Positions 38,984 to 50,900 of a DNA stretch of 64,000 bases are shown in pieces (position 1 is the stretch's first letter; every line of letters starts with the position of its first letter). The DNA is from Cylindrotheca closterium. Taxonomy: Eukaryota; Bacillariophyta; Bacillariophyceae; Bacillariales; Bacillariaceae. Location: positions 25,926 through 89,925 of the forward strand of contig CAKOGP040000158.1 of NCBI GenBank assembly GCA_933822405.4, read 5' to 3'. The translations under genes and the position numbers were made by a program. Below the pieces are notes generated by a model. The model was not told where the DNA came from and did no database searches. It worked only from the letters and a program-made list of their open reading frames with translations.

Positions 38984-40424
38984 TTATCCCACGGTTCGAA
39001 TGGACATGTCCAAAGCCTGGTGATGTCGATGAGAAGTATGATTCTTATCACCCTCACTTTTTCTCGATTCGGGCATGCCAGTACTTCGACTGCTGCCTTC
39101 TTCTTCGTCTTGTTCTGCTGACAGTGTTGGTGACGAAAAATCATCTCGTCGGACACTTCGAAGTCCCTTCACGATATCAGCCACGGGCAATTCAAGACCC
39201 GTCTCCTCTTCGTATTTGTAGGCCGCAATCCCATGTTTGTGATAAATGATGATTCCGCCTTGCAAAAATCCTTCGCCCATCAAGTTTCCCTGAATTTGAT
39301 TTCGTTTCAATCGCTTGGAGGTATCCGAAAATGGATTCAGTATTTTCAAGGCAGCCCCCAAACCCGCCCTGCGGTTGCCCAGAGCCTTGTAGGCAGCCTT
39401 GTCAATATCCAAATACAGAGGAAAGGGAAAGTACTTGTCGTGAAATGCTTGAAGCTTTTCACCACCACTCTTGTCACAGAATTCCTTGACCACACCGACA
39501 ATCGTAAAACCTTTGGTCTCGTCCGGATAGTTTTGGAATAGAAATTTGAGATAGAGGGCTTGTTCGCGACACAATAAGCAGCCTGATAGATGATATCAAA
39601 AGGAAAGGAAGGTGGGGCATGAGTTAAAATTTTAATTCAATACAATCCAATACAATGCAATATTATCCAATGAGTCAAGAACATATTTGAATCATACCTG
39701 GTCGACGAATGACAAATACAAGACATCCACTAGTGCCACTATGTCGAAAGACCAAATCCCTAGCTTGTACTTTTTCTCCCAGTGTGGGATCTCCGGATTT
39801 GTGCAATCGAATTTCTTGCACCTTTGCCGTACCGAAGGATTCCAGCAAAATGGTTGGATTCATATAGGGTGGTGGCAGCGAGCGCTGGGATCGTTCGCTA
39901 ACTTCCAAGAAGGCATCTTTCATTTCACCACTATCACGACTACTGCCATTGGAACCATCCACAGGATCAGAAGCATCAGCATCAGCATCAGCTACTCGTT
40001 CTTGTTGACATGCATTTCCCACACATTCATCATTCTCTTCGTCTTCCGTTCGCAATTCTTTCATTTGCAATTTTACAGCCTCACGTGCGGCCGAAGCAAA
40101 CTCTTGTGACATTTGGGATTGCGTCTTTTGACGAACCCGAAGGTTAAGATCAATCTCTTTGGTGGGGTCCACTTCAATGGTCAATACCGGAGGACCAATA
40201 ATCTCTCCAAGTTCATCCGAATCGTCCGTATTTGGTGTTGCGCCGCCACAACCATTCATCCATTCGTTTCCATTGCTGCCACCACCACTGATCTTTCTCC
40301 ATCGATCTCGAAAGGTAGATTTTCTGGATTTGGATAATGAGACAACGGCGTCTCCGTCGTTTGGTTCCATCGAATTGTCTTCTTCCTCTTTTTCTGTTGA
40401 TTTGGAACGCCTTGATCTTCCCAT
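38984..40424 (-). CDS. PRXL2/FAM213-like thioredoxin-fold redox protein
   Basis: Exons 40424-39698 and 39582-38984, with a 115-nt phase-1 intron (GTATGA, ATCAG), give 441 aa. Residues 1-190 are low-complexity and basic, then acidic, with no domain recognised. The thioredoxin-like domain (about 195-400) starts with a strand LVFVIRRPGCLLCREQA, whose CxxC (C244, C247) matches the redox site of peroxiredoxin-like 2 (AhpC/TSA_2) proteins. It is followed by FTIVGVVKE, a second Cys (EFCDKSGG), YFPFPLYLDIDKAAYKALG and GGIIIYHKHG. The family uses thiols for peroxide or disulphide reduction. The substrate is not known. The intron falls inside the Gly codon directly before the active-site Cys. No targeting peptide is clear. 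Confidence 0.88.
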
Positions 40425-41809
40425 TATATGTACAGTATTTGTTTGTCTTTTTGTTTACGTTTGATTTGTGAAGAAGAGACTAGTAATATCCCTTCTCTTT
40501 CTATGACAGGGGCAGCAGTAGCAATGAAGTGAGTGAACCTCAAAAAATAGTAAAATAAGTGCAGTCCACTTTACGTAATCGTTTCGTTATTGGTCTTGAT
40601 TCTTTCGCTTAGTATAATACCGGTACCTGGTACCGGTATATACTCGTGGCACAAATCTGGTGCTTCCGTGGCAGGAATTTGAGTGGTGCCGCATGGCTGT
40701 GGATGACCTTTTTCCGCTGACTCATCATTCGCCACCAAACGAAATGGGAACCCATACTCGAATAACACCACGTGTACACTCGCGCGTGCAACTTCATATA
40801 AGAAAAAGCCCTCACCAGCTTTTCAATCTATGCGTCATCTGACCACGTGTTCCAAATATGGACAGATCCTTATGTAAATCATGCTTCTTCGAAAATTTTG
40901 AATTCCTGTTTTCGGTACTGTGACACTGAGCCGTCTCGAATGAACACAGAGTTCCCACTATACAGAACACGACATCCATTTTCTTGACCCACAACTTCAA
41001 CGCGCCTGTCTATTTTTCGATGTCACCACGTGTTGTTTTAATACCACATAGAGACATGTACAGTAGTTCGTCCCGTTGCAATAAGGAGGCCATAAAAGAG
41101 AGACACGTGTGTGATGTTTGGTGTCATTGCACAGTTGTTTTGAGGTACGCGGTATCTTGAATCTGCCCTCTGGCGTCACCGACTCCAATTCTTTGACATG
41201 CATGGTATAATATCACACACCTACCACCTACCTACGCAGTGCATCACCATTCGTTCCAAAATCAAGTTTTAACGATATAAGCAATCGTCACTGGAAATCA
41301 AACACCAAAAAGAATCTGCATCTTTATTGTTGTTTGATCTGATGAAATAAGCACGAATGATGCCATCATCATGCACCATCATCATCGTCGCGGTGATGGC
41401 ATCATCATGCATGCATCCGTGCAATAGTCCATGATTGAATCGAAAGCGTGTCGGAAGGAACCACCCGATTCTGCACTTCATCATTCCAAGGAAGGGGAAA
41501 AAAAAAACTGTGGGATGCTGCTGGTACTATATATGTACTACAGTACTGTATTGATTTGACATAGACTGTTCCGATGCGATGCGCGATGTGCTATCAACAA
41601 CAACCAAGGCAATATAAAATGGATTGGGATGCATTGGCAGTTGGTGGCGCCTAACATATAAAAAGGTTTGCAACGCATCCAAAGCGAGCCGCATCCACAA
41701 TAAGAGCTCCATGCACAAAGCAGAGCCTGATGGATGAAGGATGCTGCATTATTGCATTGATGCGGAAGGGCCCACGCGCCATGCTGCTCGTATAACGTGA
41801 GGAAGCATA
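40425..41809. other. intergenic, no gene seen
   Basis: Many short ORFs but none with coding character. It contains a close pair of TACCGGTA palindromes (40618-40625 and 40631-40638) 194 bp upstream of the PRXL2-like start, and ATGATGGCATCATCATG-type repeats near 41355-41415. Some of the right half may be decayed DUF285 sequence linked to the pseudogene that follows. Confidence 0.5.
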
Positions 41810-42260
41810 TCATCCCACGATCATGACAATAAGTCTTTTAATTGAAGGATGATGCACGGTCGAACATAAAATCTCCTGCCTATACTTGTGACAGCATCCA
41901 GAGACGACATCCCATGATGAAAATATCTTGATTGATGAAATCGGAGGAACATGCATGTATATCTCATGTTCGTAACCTTTGGACGTATCCCACCATGATG
42001 ATTTATATCTTGTTTGCACAATGGTGCACGGCCGAAAACTCACACCATGTCGGTGGCAGAAGATGTATATCCCATGACGATAGCAGGTCTCCACTGAAGA
42101 CTGAAGCGGCAACCAAGGAAGACATGATTTTGGATGTATCCCATGGTGATATAGTATTCCAATTATTATTCAAGGATGATGCTTCAGCGAACATGGAATA
42201 CATATCTGCGACGGAAGAGACATCCCATCATGGCAGGTCTTGGTTGACAGAAGTCGACCG
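41810..42260 (-). pseudogene. decayed BspA-like (DUF285) repeat protein
   Basis: On the minus strand the sequence reads as DUF285 repeats. WDVSSVADMYSMFAEAS, ISPWDTSKIMSS, DLLSSWDI, SSWWDTSK and IFSSWDVVSG are spread over two frames with at least one in-frame TGA (a TCA to TGA change in a Ser codon) and frameshifts. The repeat unit S-W-D-(T/V)-S-x-(V/I)-x-x-M-x-x-M-F is the same as in the intact gene C 3 kb away. This is probably a dead relative of gene C's C-terminal domain. Confidence 0.75.
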
Positions 42261-42480
42261 AGTGAAAGTATAAGTCATGTTTGTATAATGAAAGCAACAT
42301 CCCAGTTCAGAATATGATCTTGAACATGCAGTGACTCCAAGCTCCTTGTTACGCCTGTACAAAAACACCAGTCATCCCTGCTAGTCGGTCCATCATATTG
42401 CGCCTTGACGGATACCTTATTGAGCTGTGATAAAGCAATACCACCACAGCAGCAATAATGCCTGTCCTAAGAATTCGTCT

Positions 42481-42850
42481 TCATCCCTTCTTCTTTTGCT
42501 CAGCTTGACGCTTCGCTTCTTCTTCGGCTATTGCTGCCCTAGTTATATTCTCTTTGAATACAGTATCCTTTTCCAAGTCCTCAAGACGACGTTCCAATAT
42601 GGGACTGCATGGGGGAGACCATCAAATACGTTTCCACCCTCCGCACTGCTTCATAAACCATATATATGCATTTCGAGCAACGCTACTTTTATGCGTTGTT
42701 CCAGAGGCAATACTGCTCCTAACTGCTGACAAAGCTGGAGTTAGGATGTTGGCTGCTGCCTGCTGTCTGCTGCTTGCCCGGTCTAGTAGGCGATGCTCCT
42801 GGTTCCCAGGCTTTACTGTTGTTTGCTGGATCTTCAGCCTTCTTTCATGT
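42481..42850 (-). CDS. possible small protein gene, C-terminal exon plus upstream exon, start unresolved
   Basis: The minus strand from 42604 to 42481 reads PILERRLEDLEKDTVF followed by ENITRAAIAEEEAKRQ and a Lys-rich end, a clear charged-helix C-terminus, preceded by acceptor CCATGCAG. A candidate upstream exon (about 42850-42659, donor GTTTAT, phase 2) is open and reads LLDRASSRQQAAANI..LTPALSAVRSS, like a mitochondrial presequence. No ATG is found in that frame, so another exon or an error is needed. The intron would be only 54 nt. Function unknown. Confidence 0.3.
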
Positions 42851-43167
42851 CACTGTCATTTAATTGTCTCCCTCCGCAGGCATCGAGATTTTCAGCGAAT
42901 AAAGCTGTGATGATCATCACAACATGTATATGACATATATATTGGCGACATGATGAGTTGGGAGCGGACCGCGGTTAGGATTTAAACTCCCGCTTCTACA
43001 ACTTTTTGATAAATAAAAAAGTAGCAAAGGGCGCATTTCTACTAAGAGCGATCAACGTTGTTCTTCGTTTTTTCTAATTTTGAAAAAGACTCGAAGAACG
43101 TTTTGGAGAAGGTTTTGCTGCACGATCACAGCTGCATACATATTCTCTTTTTCGCATATTCCCTACA

Positions 43168-46100
43168 ATGTCCTTCCTGCCACAAGATTTATCGGCACTA
43201 TCATATACAATAGACAACACAGACACAATGCAAGCAACAGCCATGATGGATGATTCTAATGAAGGAACAGCTTCTAACGTCTCCGATAACAATCCTTCGC
43301 TTGGTAAAGGCGATGTCATCATTGGGGATCTGTCTTCATCGGATGCTTTTGTCCCAGATATCGTAGCTGAGATTGTTGGAGATTTGTCATCTTCAGCAAG
43401 ATCAACGGCATCGCCAGATCGGAAATCCAAAAGTCGTGGATCAAGAAGCAGTCAATCCAAACGCAAACCTGCAAGACAGTCCTCAAAATCTCGTTCCAAT
43501 TCGATTGAGGATGATCTTGATTTATTGAACGATCAGTCACGCGGTCGAAAATCTGGTCACTCTTCCTCAGATCGATCCACTCGCACTCACCACCGATCCT
43601 CTAAATCTCGTTCCAATTCAATTGAGGATGATCTTGCTTTGAGCGAACGGTCACACGATCGTAGAACTGGCCATTCTTCCCCCCATCGATCCGGTCGCAG
43701 TCCCCATCGATCTACTCGCAGTCCCCATCGATCTACTCGCAGCAGCTCATCCAAGACTCCTGGTGCCTCCAAGTCCTCCAAGCAAAGAACCACCGCACGA
43801 TCACAGGTGGCTGTTCCTGGTGCTACAAGTATCTCAGACTCGAGCGATGGCAAATCAGCTAGCCACAGGAAAGCATCCAAGTTGGAGAGCACACGTGCAC
43901 CAAGACGTCATCGTGATTCCAAAAAGTCAAATGAAAAACTGAAGATCACAACTTCATCCAAAGTCTCAACTCCTGGGGCTACAAGTGTCTCGAACGATAG
44001 CCACTCAGCAAGCAACAGAAAATCATCCAAGTTTCGATCCAACCGATCAGAGACTTCAGCTCCAGGGGCTAAAAATGTGTCAGGCTCTAGCCAATCAAGG
44101 AACGGGAAATCATCCAAGTCCGCAGGGGGAAAGGAAGGAGGCAAGGGTGCCAAAAGGTCTGCCGGTGGATTTCATGTCGTATCACAAGGCTCGGTATCGC
44201 GTGAGACTCGAAAGGCGGCAAGAAATCAGCGACCAAATAGTCCAATTGCTCCATTAGCCACTCCGTTGGATGAAAAGGATATCAATATCGCGGGGACTTC
44301 CGCCGAAGAAGATAACGAAATAGAACTTGGCAGCGAGCAAGCTCTGAAAGCAAGGAAAGATGAAGAAAGCGATGATGACAGTACCATTGTTGCTGCCCCG
44401 GCAATCCCACCCAAATTGTGCTGCGGAAAGTACAGGATTGCTGCGTTCTGCTGCGGAAAGTGCGGGATTATTGCCTGTGTGCTCCTTTTGTTGATTGCTG
44501 GAGGAATTACAGCATGGCAGCTTCTGAGTAACGATGGAAATACAGAAACTTCTCGCGGTATCGAATCTACCAAAATATCTACATCCAGCTCCCCAAGCGC
44601 AAGCCCTTCCAAGCAGGAAGGTACTACTGGTGTCGACGGCTTGACATCACAAGAGATCTGCGATGCAATCGCCATTGGCAGGCCTGTCGTGGGACAGGAA
44701 AACGCAGCGCTTCAAGAGTACGACTTATTGGTGGACGTTGTATTGGATTCCGAGACTGAAGAATTGCCGCCGCATACCCTGGAGCTTGAAGAAGCGATTC
44801 AGCGTGTTATGATGCCTTCTTTAGCTGGCTGCATTGGTCAAGGTAGGGACATTGAAAGTCCTATAGTCAATTTATTGGTCGATGCTGAACCTAGTATCGA
44901 TGCTGTTTGCTTACCACATTCGGAGATTCCTTGCCATCGCTATGTGATTCATCTTGACATGTATGTTGAACGGATCGTAGCTTCCTCTGACTTTTCGGAA
45001 GAGATTATGGAAAAGTTTCGCGAACAACCATTGGTAGCACTTTTAGAGTTGGTTTCACCCTTCAAGAACATCACCGTTGTTGATATTGTGCCCGACATTG
45101 ATTTTTCTACTGATTCGACAAGTCCATCTGGTGAGTACAGGAGGACGGTGTGTGTTTTAGTTTCTGTCCCGCTCACTAATCTTTGCAACAATCATGTTTC
45201 TTTCCACAATAGAATCGCCGTCTACAGATCCAACAGGAGCGCCAGCTACGTACCCAACAACGGAACCTCCCACAAGGTCGCCGACAAAGGCGCCGTCCAT
45301 TAATCCGACAAGATCACCTGTCACATATCCAACAACGGAGGACCCCACAGCAACACCGAGCATAGCTCCATCACGAGTTCCTAGCAGCATTCCGACTTCT
45401 ATCCCAACATTGTTTCCGGTAGTTGGCCTGACTCTACGCCCTAGCACGCTTGAATCCAGTATCCCCACAAGTGTATCAACCAGTACATCACCAAGTAAAT
45501 CGCCGAGTGCTTCATTGGGTGCATCATCCAGTCCATCATTGGATGTTTCATCCAGTTCGTCGCCGAGTGCATCACCGAGTGTATCATCCAGTGCATCATC
45601 CAGTGTCTCCCCAAGTGCATTGTCCAGTGCCTCGCCGAGCGTCTTATCGAGTGCATCACCGTCAACTAATCCATCATCCAGGCCCTCAATGTCGCCAACA
45701 TTTCAGATTTCGTCGACACCTTCCTTTCGGCCGTCTGTCAAAGCTTCCCTTTCGCCATCAAGTGAACCTTCTTCTCAACCTTCACGGTTGCCATCCTCTG
45801 AACCCTCGAACGCCCCATCGACTTTAGAACCTTCTGCACCACCTTTGGCTGGACCAAAGGTTTGTTTTGTAACTTCCGCAGAGCTCTCTTTTGCAGTGGG
45901 CAACTGGTTCTCGTCCGCTGAGTTGCGAGCATCCGTCGAAGCCCAATATGGACTGATGAGGGACTGGTGTTTTGGTCCCGGGGTTACTAGCATGCAGGCC
46001 CTCTTCATTGAGAGGTCTACTTTCAATGAAGACATCGGGAACTGGGATACCTCTTTTGTCACTACTATAAATGAGATGTTCAAGGACGCATCATCGTTCA

Positions 46101-46615
46101 ACCAAGACATATCATCGTGGGATACATCCTCCATCACGAGCATGCAAGATACTTTCAACCGCGCATCGGCGTTCAACCAAGACATTTCATCATGGGATGT
46201 TTCTTCCGTCACTCAGATGAGGAGCATGTTCCAATCTGCAACGTCGTTCAATCAAGACATATCATCATGGGATACGTCAAACGTCATTGTCATGCGACAG
46301 GTGTTCGCCGGGGCAGAATCCTTCAATCAAGATTTGTCATCATGGGATACTTCAAGAGCCACAAACATGCAAGAGATGTTCTTTAAAAGTGGCTTCAATC
46401 ACGATTTGTCATCATGGGATCTTTCTTCCATCAGAAATATGAAAAATATGTTTTGGAGAGCATCGGCCTTCAGTCAGAACTTATGTGCATGGGGCCCAAA
46501 GCTTGCTGCCGAGACGGTGGTTTCAGGCATGTTTGCGAACACCAACTGTCCATCAAAGTCCGCTCCAAACCTTCTGGTGAATCCCCGGGGTCCATTTTGC
46601 CATTTGTGTGTCTAA
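43168..46615 (+). CDS. receptor-like membrane protein C with BspA-like (DUF285) ectodomain
   Basis: Exons 43168-45130 and 45213-46615, with an 82-nt phase-1 intron (GTGAGT, AATAG), give 1121 aa. The cytosolic region (1-425) is Ser/Arg/Lys-rich. It has duplicated SKSRSNSIEDDL segments and a repeated PGA motif (TPGAS, VPGATS, TPGATS, APGAKN). A Cys-rich juxtamembrane stretch (CCGKYRIAAFCCGKCG) precedes the span at 433-452. The shared ectodomain (497-642) has LEEAIQRVMMPSLAGC. A long Ser/Thr/Pro stalk (655-865) follows. Instead of LRRs, the end (about 890-1110) carries six DUF285 repeats, FNQDISSWDTS..M..MF, the BspA-like surface repeat. Domain order and the intron at the stalk match genes A, B and D. 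It is probably a cell-surface protein; the ligand is unknown. Confidence 0.9.
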
Positions 46616-47922
46616 TATATTATAAACGTTTCTACATTAGTATATTTTAAAAATTCACCATTAGCCTGTGTTGTGTGAAAAATTGTTTGATACTTGTCAA
46701 GAAGGTGATGATGACAAGAGTAATCGAAGATTACCCGGCGCCGCCTCCACTCCTGGGCTTGAATCGCATGATGTAGTCTTTGTCTGGAGAGATCGCGCAC
46801 GTATGCTACCATGGAAACTGTGGCAAAAGCCCGATGCTACATACGAGAAGCGAGTAGGTTTGGCACAGTAGCGAGGTACTAGGTTAGTGACTGGTTTGCA
46901 CCGAGGTCGAATCATAGGATTCGAAAAGGACAATCAATAGGATTGACAGACAAACCCGGACCAAATGGGGTACCGAGCTATGGTGCAAATGAGAGAGAGG
47001 GTGGTGAGGGCGGGAAAAGCAAAAAGAGCTGACGGTCTTGACCGAGCAGCTAAACTCCTTCTATCGCCTCCATCATCCCACAAGCTCCCATTGCGAACAA
47101 TGTCTTCTCCAAATCTTCCGTCCTCTTCGTCGACACTCTTCGCTCCGTCCGCCAACCGTGTACTTCACTGAAGCGACGCGCCGTAATCGACACGACGGAA
47201 ATTGAGACTAAGGAAGAGCTAGAAACGCCCATACGCCTCCCGTCTTGCCGATCTACGATCAAGCTGATATCCAGCATATTCAATAATATGTTTTCAGACG
47301 ATGATTATAGTCCTATACAGTAGAATATTCATTATTCTCCAAGATCTCTCATGGCGAGCTCGAATTTCACAAATTTCTTTACAGTTATTGGAGACCGTTC
47401 ATCTAACGGACGCATCCGCTAATTGAATCAAGGTTCACTTTGTCCAGAAATGTCCCTTGACAAACGTTGATCTCACTACTAACGAACAGGCCCAAGACCG
47501 GAATGAAACACAGTTGGTTAAATAGTTTCCACACATATGAAAGTGACTAGCGCTTTTTTGTGAAACAATGTTCTTCCATAAGTGGAAAAATGTTCTCGAA
47601 TCGCACGTACTTATGGGCGTGGAGAAGACTCTCATGAGGAGAAAAAGGTGCGTGCATTCTTCAATTTGAGGCTTGGGGGATCAAAAAGATGTGTTCTTCA
47701 AGGACCATAGGTAGAAAAGGTACGGCATCAGATGAAAGGGCACGCGCAACCCATCATGCAATAATCTTCTTGCAAACGCCACAACATTTGAAAGTGGATC
47801 GCAATCAAATATAAAATAATCATATCCATCATATTTTTTTCTCATTGGGTTTCAATTTGCCTAGTCCTATTGGCAGAATATATTATAGTACACACAAAGG
47901 ACAATCTCGCAAAAGACAAAAG
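46616..47922. other. intergenic between receptor-like genes C and D
   Basis: Several short ORFs on both strands, none convincing. No repeat or RNA gene seen. The AT-rich last ~150 bases are likely promoter and leader of gene D. Confidence 0.5.
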
Positions 47923-50900
47923 ATGGACGAAGCGCAACAAGAAGCCATTGGCTACATTATCACCGGCAGCGATCCAGAAGAGGACGAGGAGGAAGAAGCA
48001 GAAAAACCACGTTCTTCTCACAAAAAACAGAGCTCGACCGCGCATTCTTCTCCCATCAGACGAAGCAGTCGTCCTCGCAGTCGTCCTCGCAGTCGTCCTC
48101 GCAGTCATAAGCCTACTGGAAGAACAGGCAACGATGATGCCAATCGAAGACCTCGTAGCAGCCGTGGCTCTACCGCAGCAACCCCAGCACCATCAGCACC
48201 ATCTCTTGGGATTGCCATTGGAGCCATTGCTTCATCCGGAGATCACAAAAGCAGACACAAGAAGGATGGACGTCCACGTCGTCAGTCTTCTACGGACAGT
48301 TTGGATGCCAGCAAAAGATCTACTCACTCTAACCACTCTGGCTCTGCTCTTGTTCCTGGAGCGGTCGCTTCCTCGGGAGAACACAAGAGCCGCAAAAAGG
48401 ATGGACGTCCACATCGACAGTCTTCTGTGGACAGTCTCAAAGACAGTCATCGATCTTCCACCTCGTCACCAACTCGATCTTCTAGAGGCCATCGAAGCAG
48501 TCGTGATTCCAAAACAAAGGAAAAGGAAAAGGAACGACGCAGCACCATGAGAGCCCCTCTCGCTCCAGGTGCCGTGTCGAGTACAGCAGAAGATCGGTCC
48601 GCCCGCAAGTCTTCTCGGCATTCGACTCATCCTACTGCCTCCAATTCTTCCAAACAGCAAGACAAGGAGGATCGAGATGTCAAACGTAAATCGCGCCATC
48701 ACAAGGCAGCTCATACTCCTGGTGCTCTGTCGGCAGGTCCTGGAGATTCCAAGAGCTCCAAAGCCAAGGCCAAGGCCAAGTCATCCCACCACGACGACAG
48801 TGAATTGTTTTCCGCGCCAGCCACCACTGGTGGTGACTTGAATTCCGAAGGAGAATTTAACGTCATTGCCGAAATGGTAAATGACGATGAAGAAGAGGAA
48901 CGGGCCAAGATGGAAAAACACTTGCAAGTGCCATCCGGTGGCGGTGATGCTGCTGCTGCTGCTGCTGCCGGGGCGGGTGACATGAACCACATGGCCAGCA
49001 TGGCCAATATGCCACGACAAAAGAAACAAGGATTGTCGGCCAAACGAGTTTGCGTCCTACTCGTGGCTATACTATTGATTGGTGGAGGTATTGTGGGGAT
49101 CTTGTTTGGGATTGGCGTTCTTTCCACTGGAGGCGGCGACAACAAGGCTGCCGACCAAGCTCTACTAGAAGAGACAACAACTCCCACCGACTTGAACTCC
49201 AATGCTCCTTCTACACTGGCACGAACCACTGAAATGCCCAGTAGTGCTCCTACCTATTTGGTCTATGAGAGACCCAGTTTGGAGGATTGCAATTTGATCC
49301 AACAGGGCGAATCCTTGCCCAATCAATCTTTGACAACCATGGACCGCAATTATGCCCTCAACTTGGAAGCCGACTTGACCGTTGCTACGAATCCGGAGTT
49401 GCTATACGAATCCATGCAAGAGTCCATTCAGCAAACCATCATGCCCAAATTGGCGGGATGCACTGACTTGTTCGTCCAACAACAACGTCAAGGGCAGCGA
49501 GGAAGAAACTTGGCAACGACGACTATTCATGACCCTAGCAAGTATTGGATTCGCAATGGTCTAGTCATTACACTTCTGGATCAAGGAACTTGCGAAAGCG
49601 ATGCGGTGGCGTGCATCAAGGTCGAAGTGGACGTTACCATTTTTGTACAAGACGACTCCTCCTCCCACAGCAATCTGTACTTAATTCGAAGAATATCGGA
49701 TGCCTTTATGGAATCTGGTGACTTGGTAAAAGAACTAGGTTTGGGGTCTCCCTTTCAAGAAATGCGGTTCATTGGATTGCGGACATTAGATCCCACCGAA
49801 CAACCCAGTCCATCTCCGTCCCAAGTGCCAAGTCAGATACCAACTTCGATGCCTACCAACACGGCGTCCTCCAGCCCCAGCTCGGCTCCTGTTGACTTTC
49901 CAACGACCCCACTACCCACTTCTGCGGATACGACGCCGGTGCCTACTTCTGCGGATGCTACACCGGTGCCCACAATGGATGCATCTCAAGCGCCATCGTC
50001 CACTCCTACCACACCGGCACCCACCAAGGCTCCGACACCACCTCCCACGCCCTTTCCTTCCGCTGCTCCGGCTCCAGGTGTGACTTCTCGACCAACCATC
50101 ATGCCATCGGAAACACCCAGTAATATTCCAAGCAGTATGCCCAGTAGTCTTCCCAGTGGTCTTCCCAGTCTCGATCCTTCTTCTCAGCCTACCAGTGGAC
50201 CAACCAGTAGACCAACTCTGGTGCCTACTAATAGTCCGACATCCGAGCCCACCTTTGGACCAACCCATACGCCGACCAATAATCCAACGGATACTCCCAC
50301 AACTCCGCCTACCAGTGTTCCTACCTACGGACCCACGCAATCTCCTTCGGAGCGGCCCTTTGATCGGAGCATGGACATTGGTGACATTTTGGCCAACTAT
50401 GGAATTTCTCCAGTGGACTCGACGGCTTTGAATTGGTTGATCAATACGGATACTTGGACAACCGAAGGCTCGGATTACCTATGGGTTGAACGATATGCCA
50501 TGGCAGTGGTCGTTCAAAAGGCCACCAAGTCTAGTTGGAGACTATCGGGTCAAGCGGTATGCAATTGGACAGGAGTTACCTGTTCCAATGGTGTCGTCAC
50601 CAAAATAGATTGGAAGGATAAAGGTCTAAGTGGAAGCATGGCAATGGAACTTGGGCTCCTAACCACTTTGAAGACTTTTGAAACTCGTAAGTACAGGCAG
50701 TTGTTTTTTGTCCATGATGAATGATGATGGGCGCAAGCAATGATAGATGTGAATGTATTATTGTATGGGGATCTAACTAGAATTTGTTTTTCTTTCTCAA
50801 CAACCGAAACAGGGAACGATAAGATTGCGGAAAATGGAAAAATACCAGCTGCCTTCACACAATTAACCAATTTGGAGTATCTGTTCATGAGTAAGTGGAA

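Noticed and set aside
46895..46935. GGTTTGC..GAGGTCGAATC resembling a tRNA T-arm
   Set aside because: No acceptor, D or anticodon stem could be paired around it; no tRNA was found anywhere in the window by eye.
46668..47283. Short ORFs between genes C and D, looked at as a possible gene
   Set aside because: Several overlapping short frames on both strands, with no domain and no consistent splice model.
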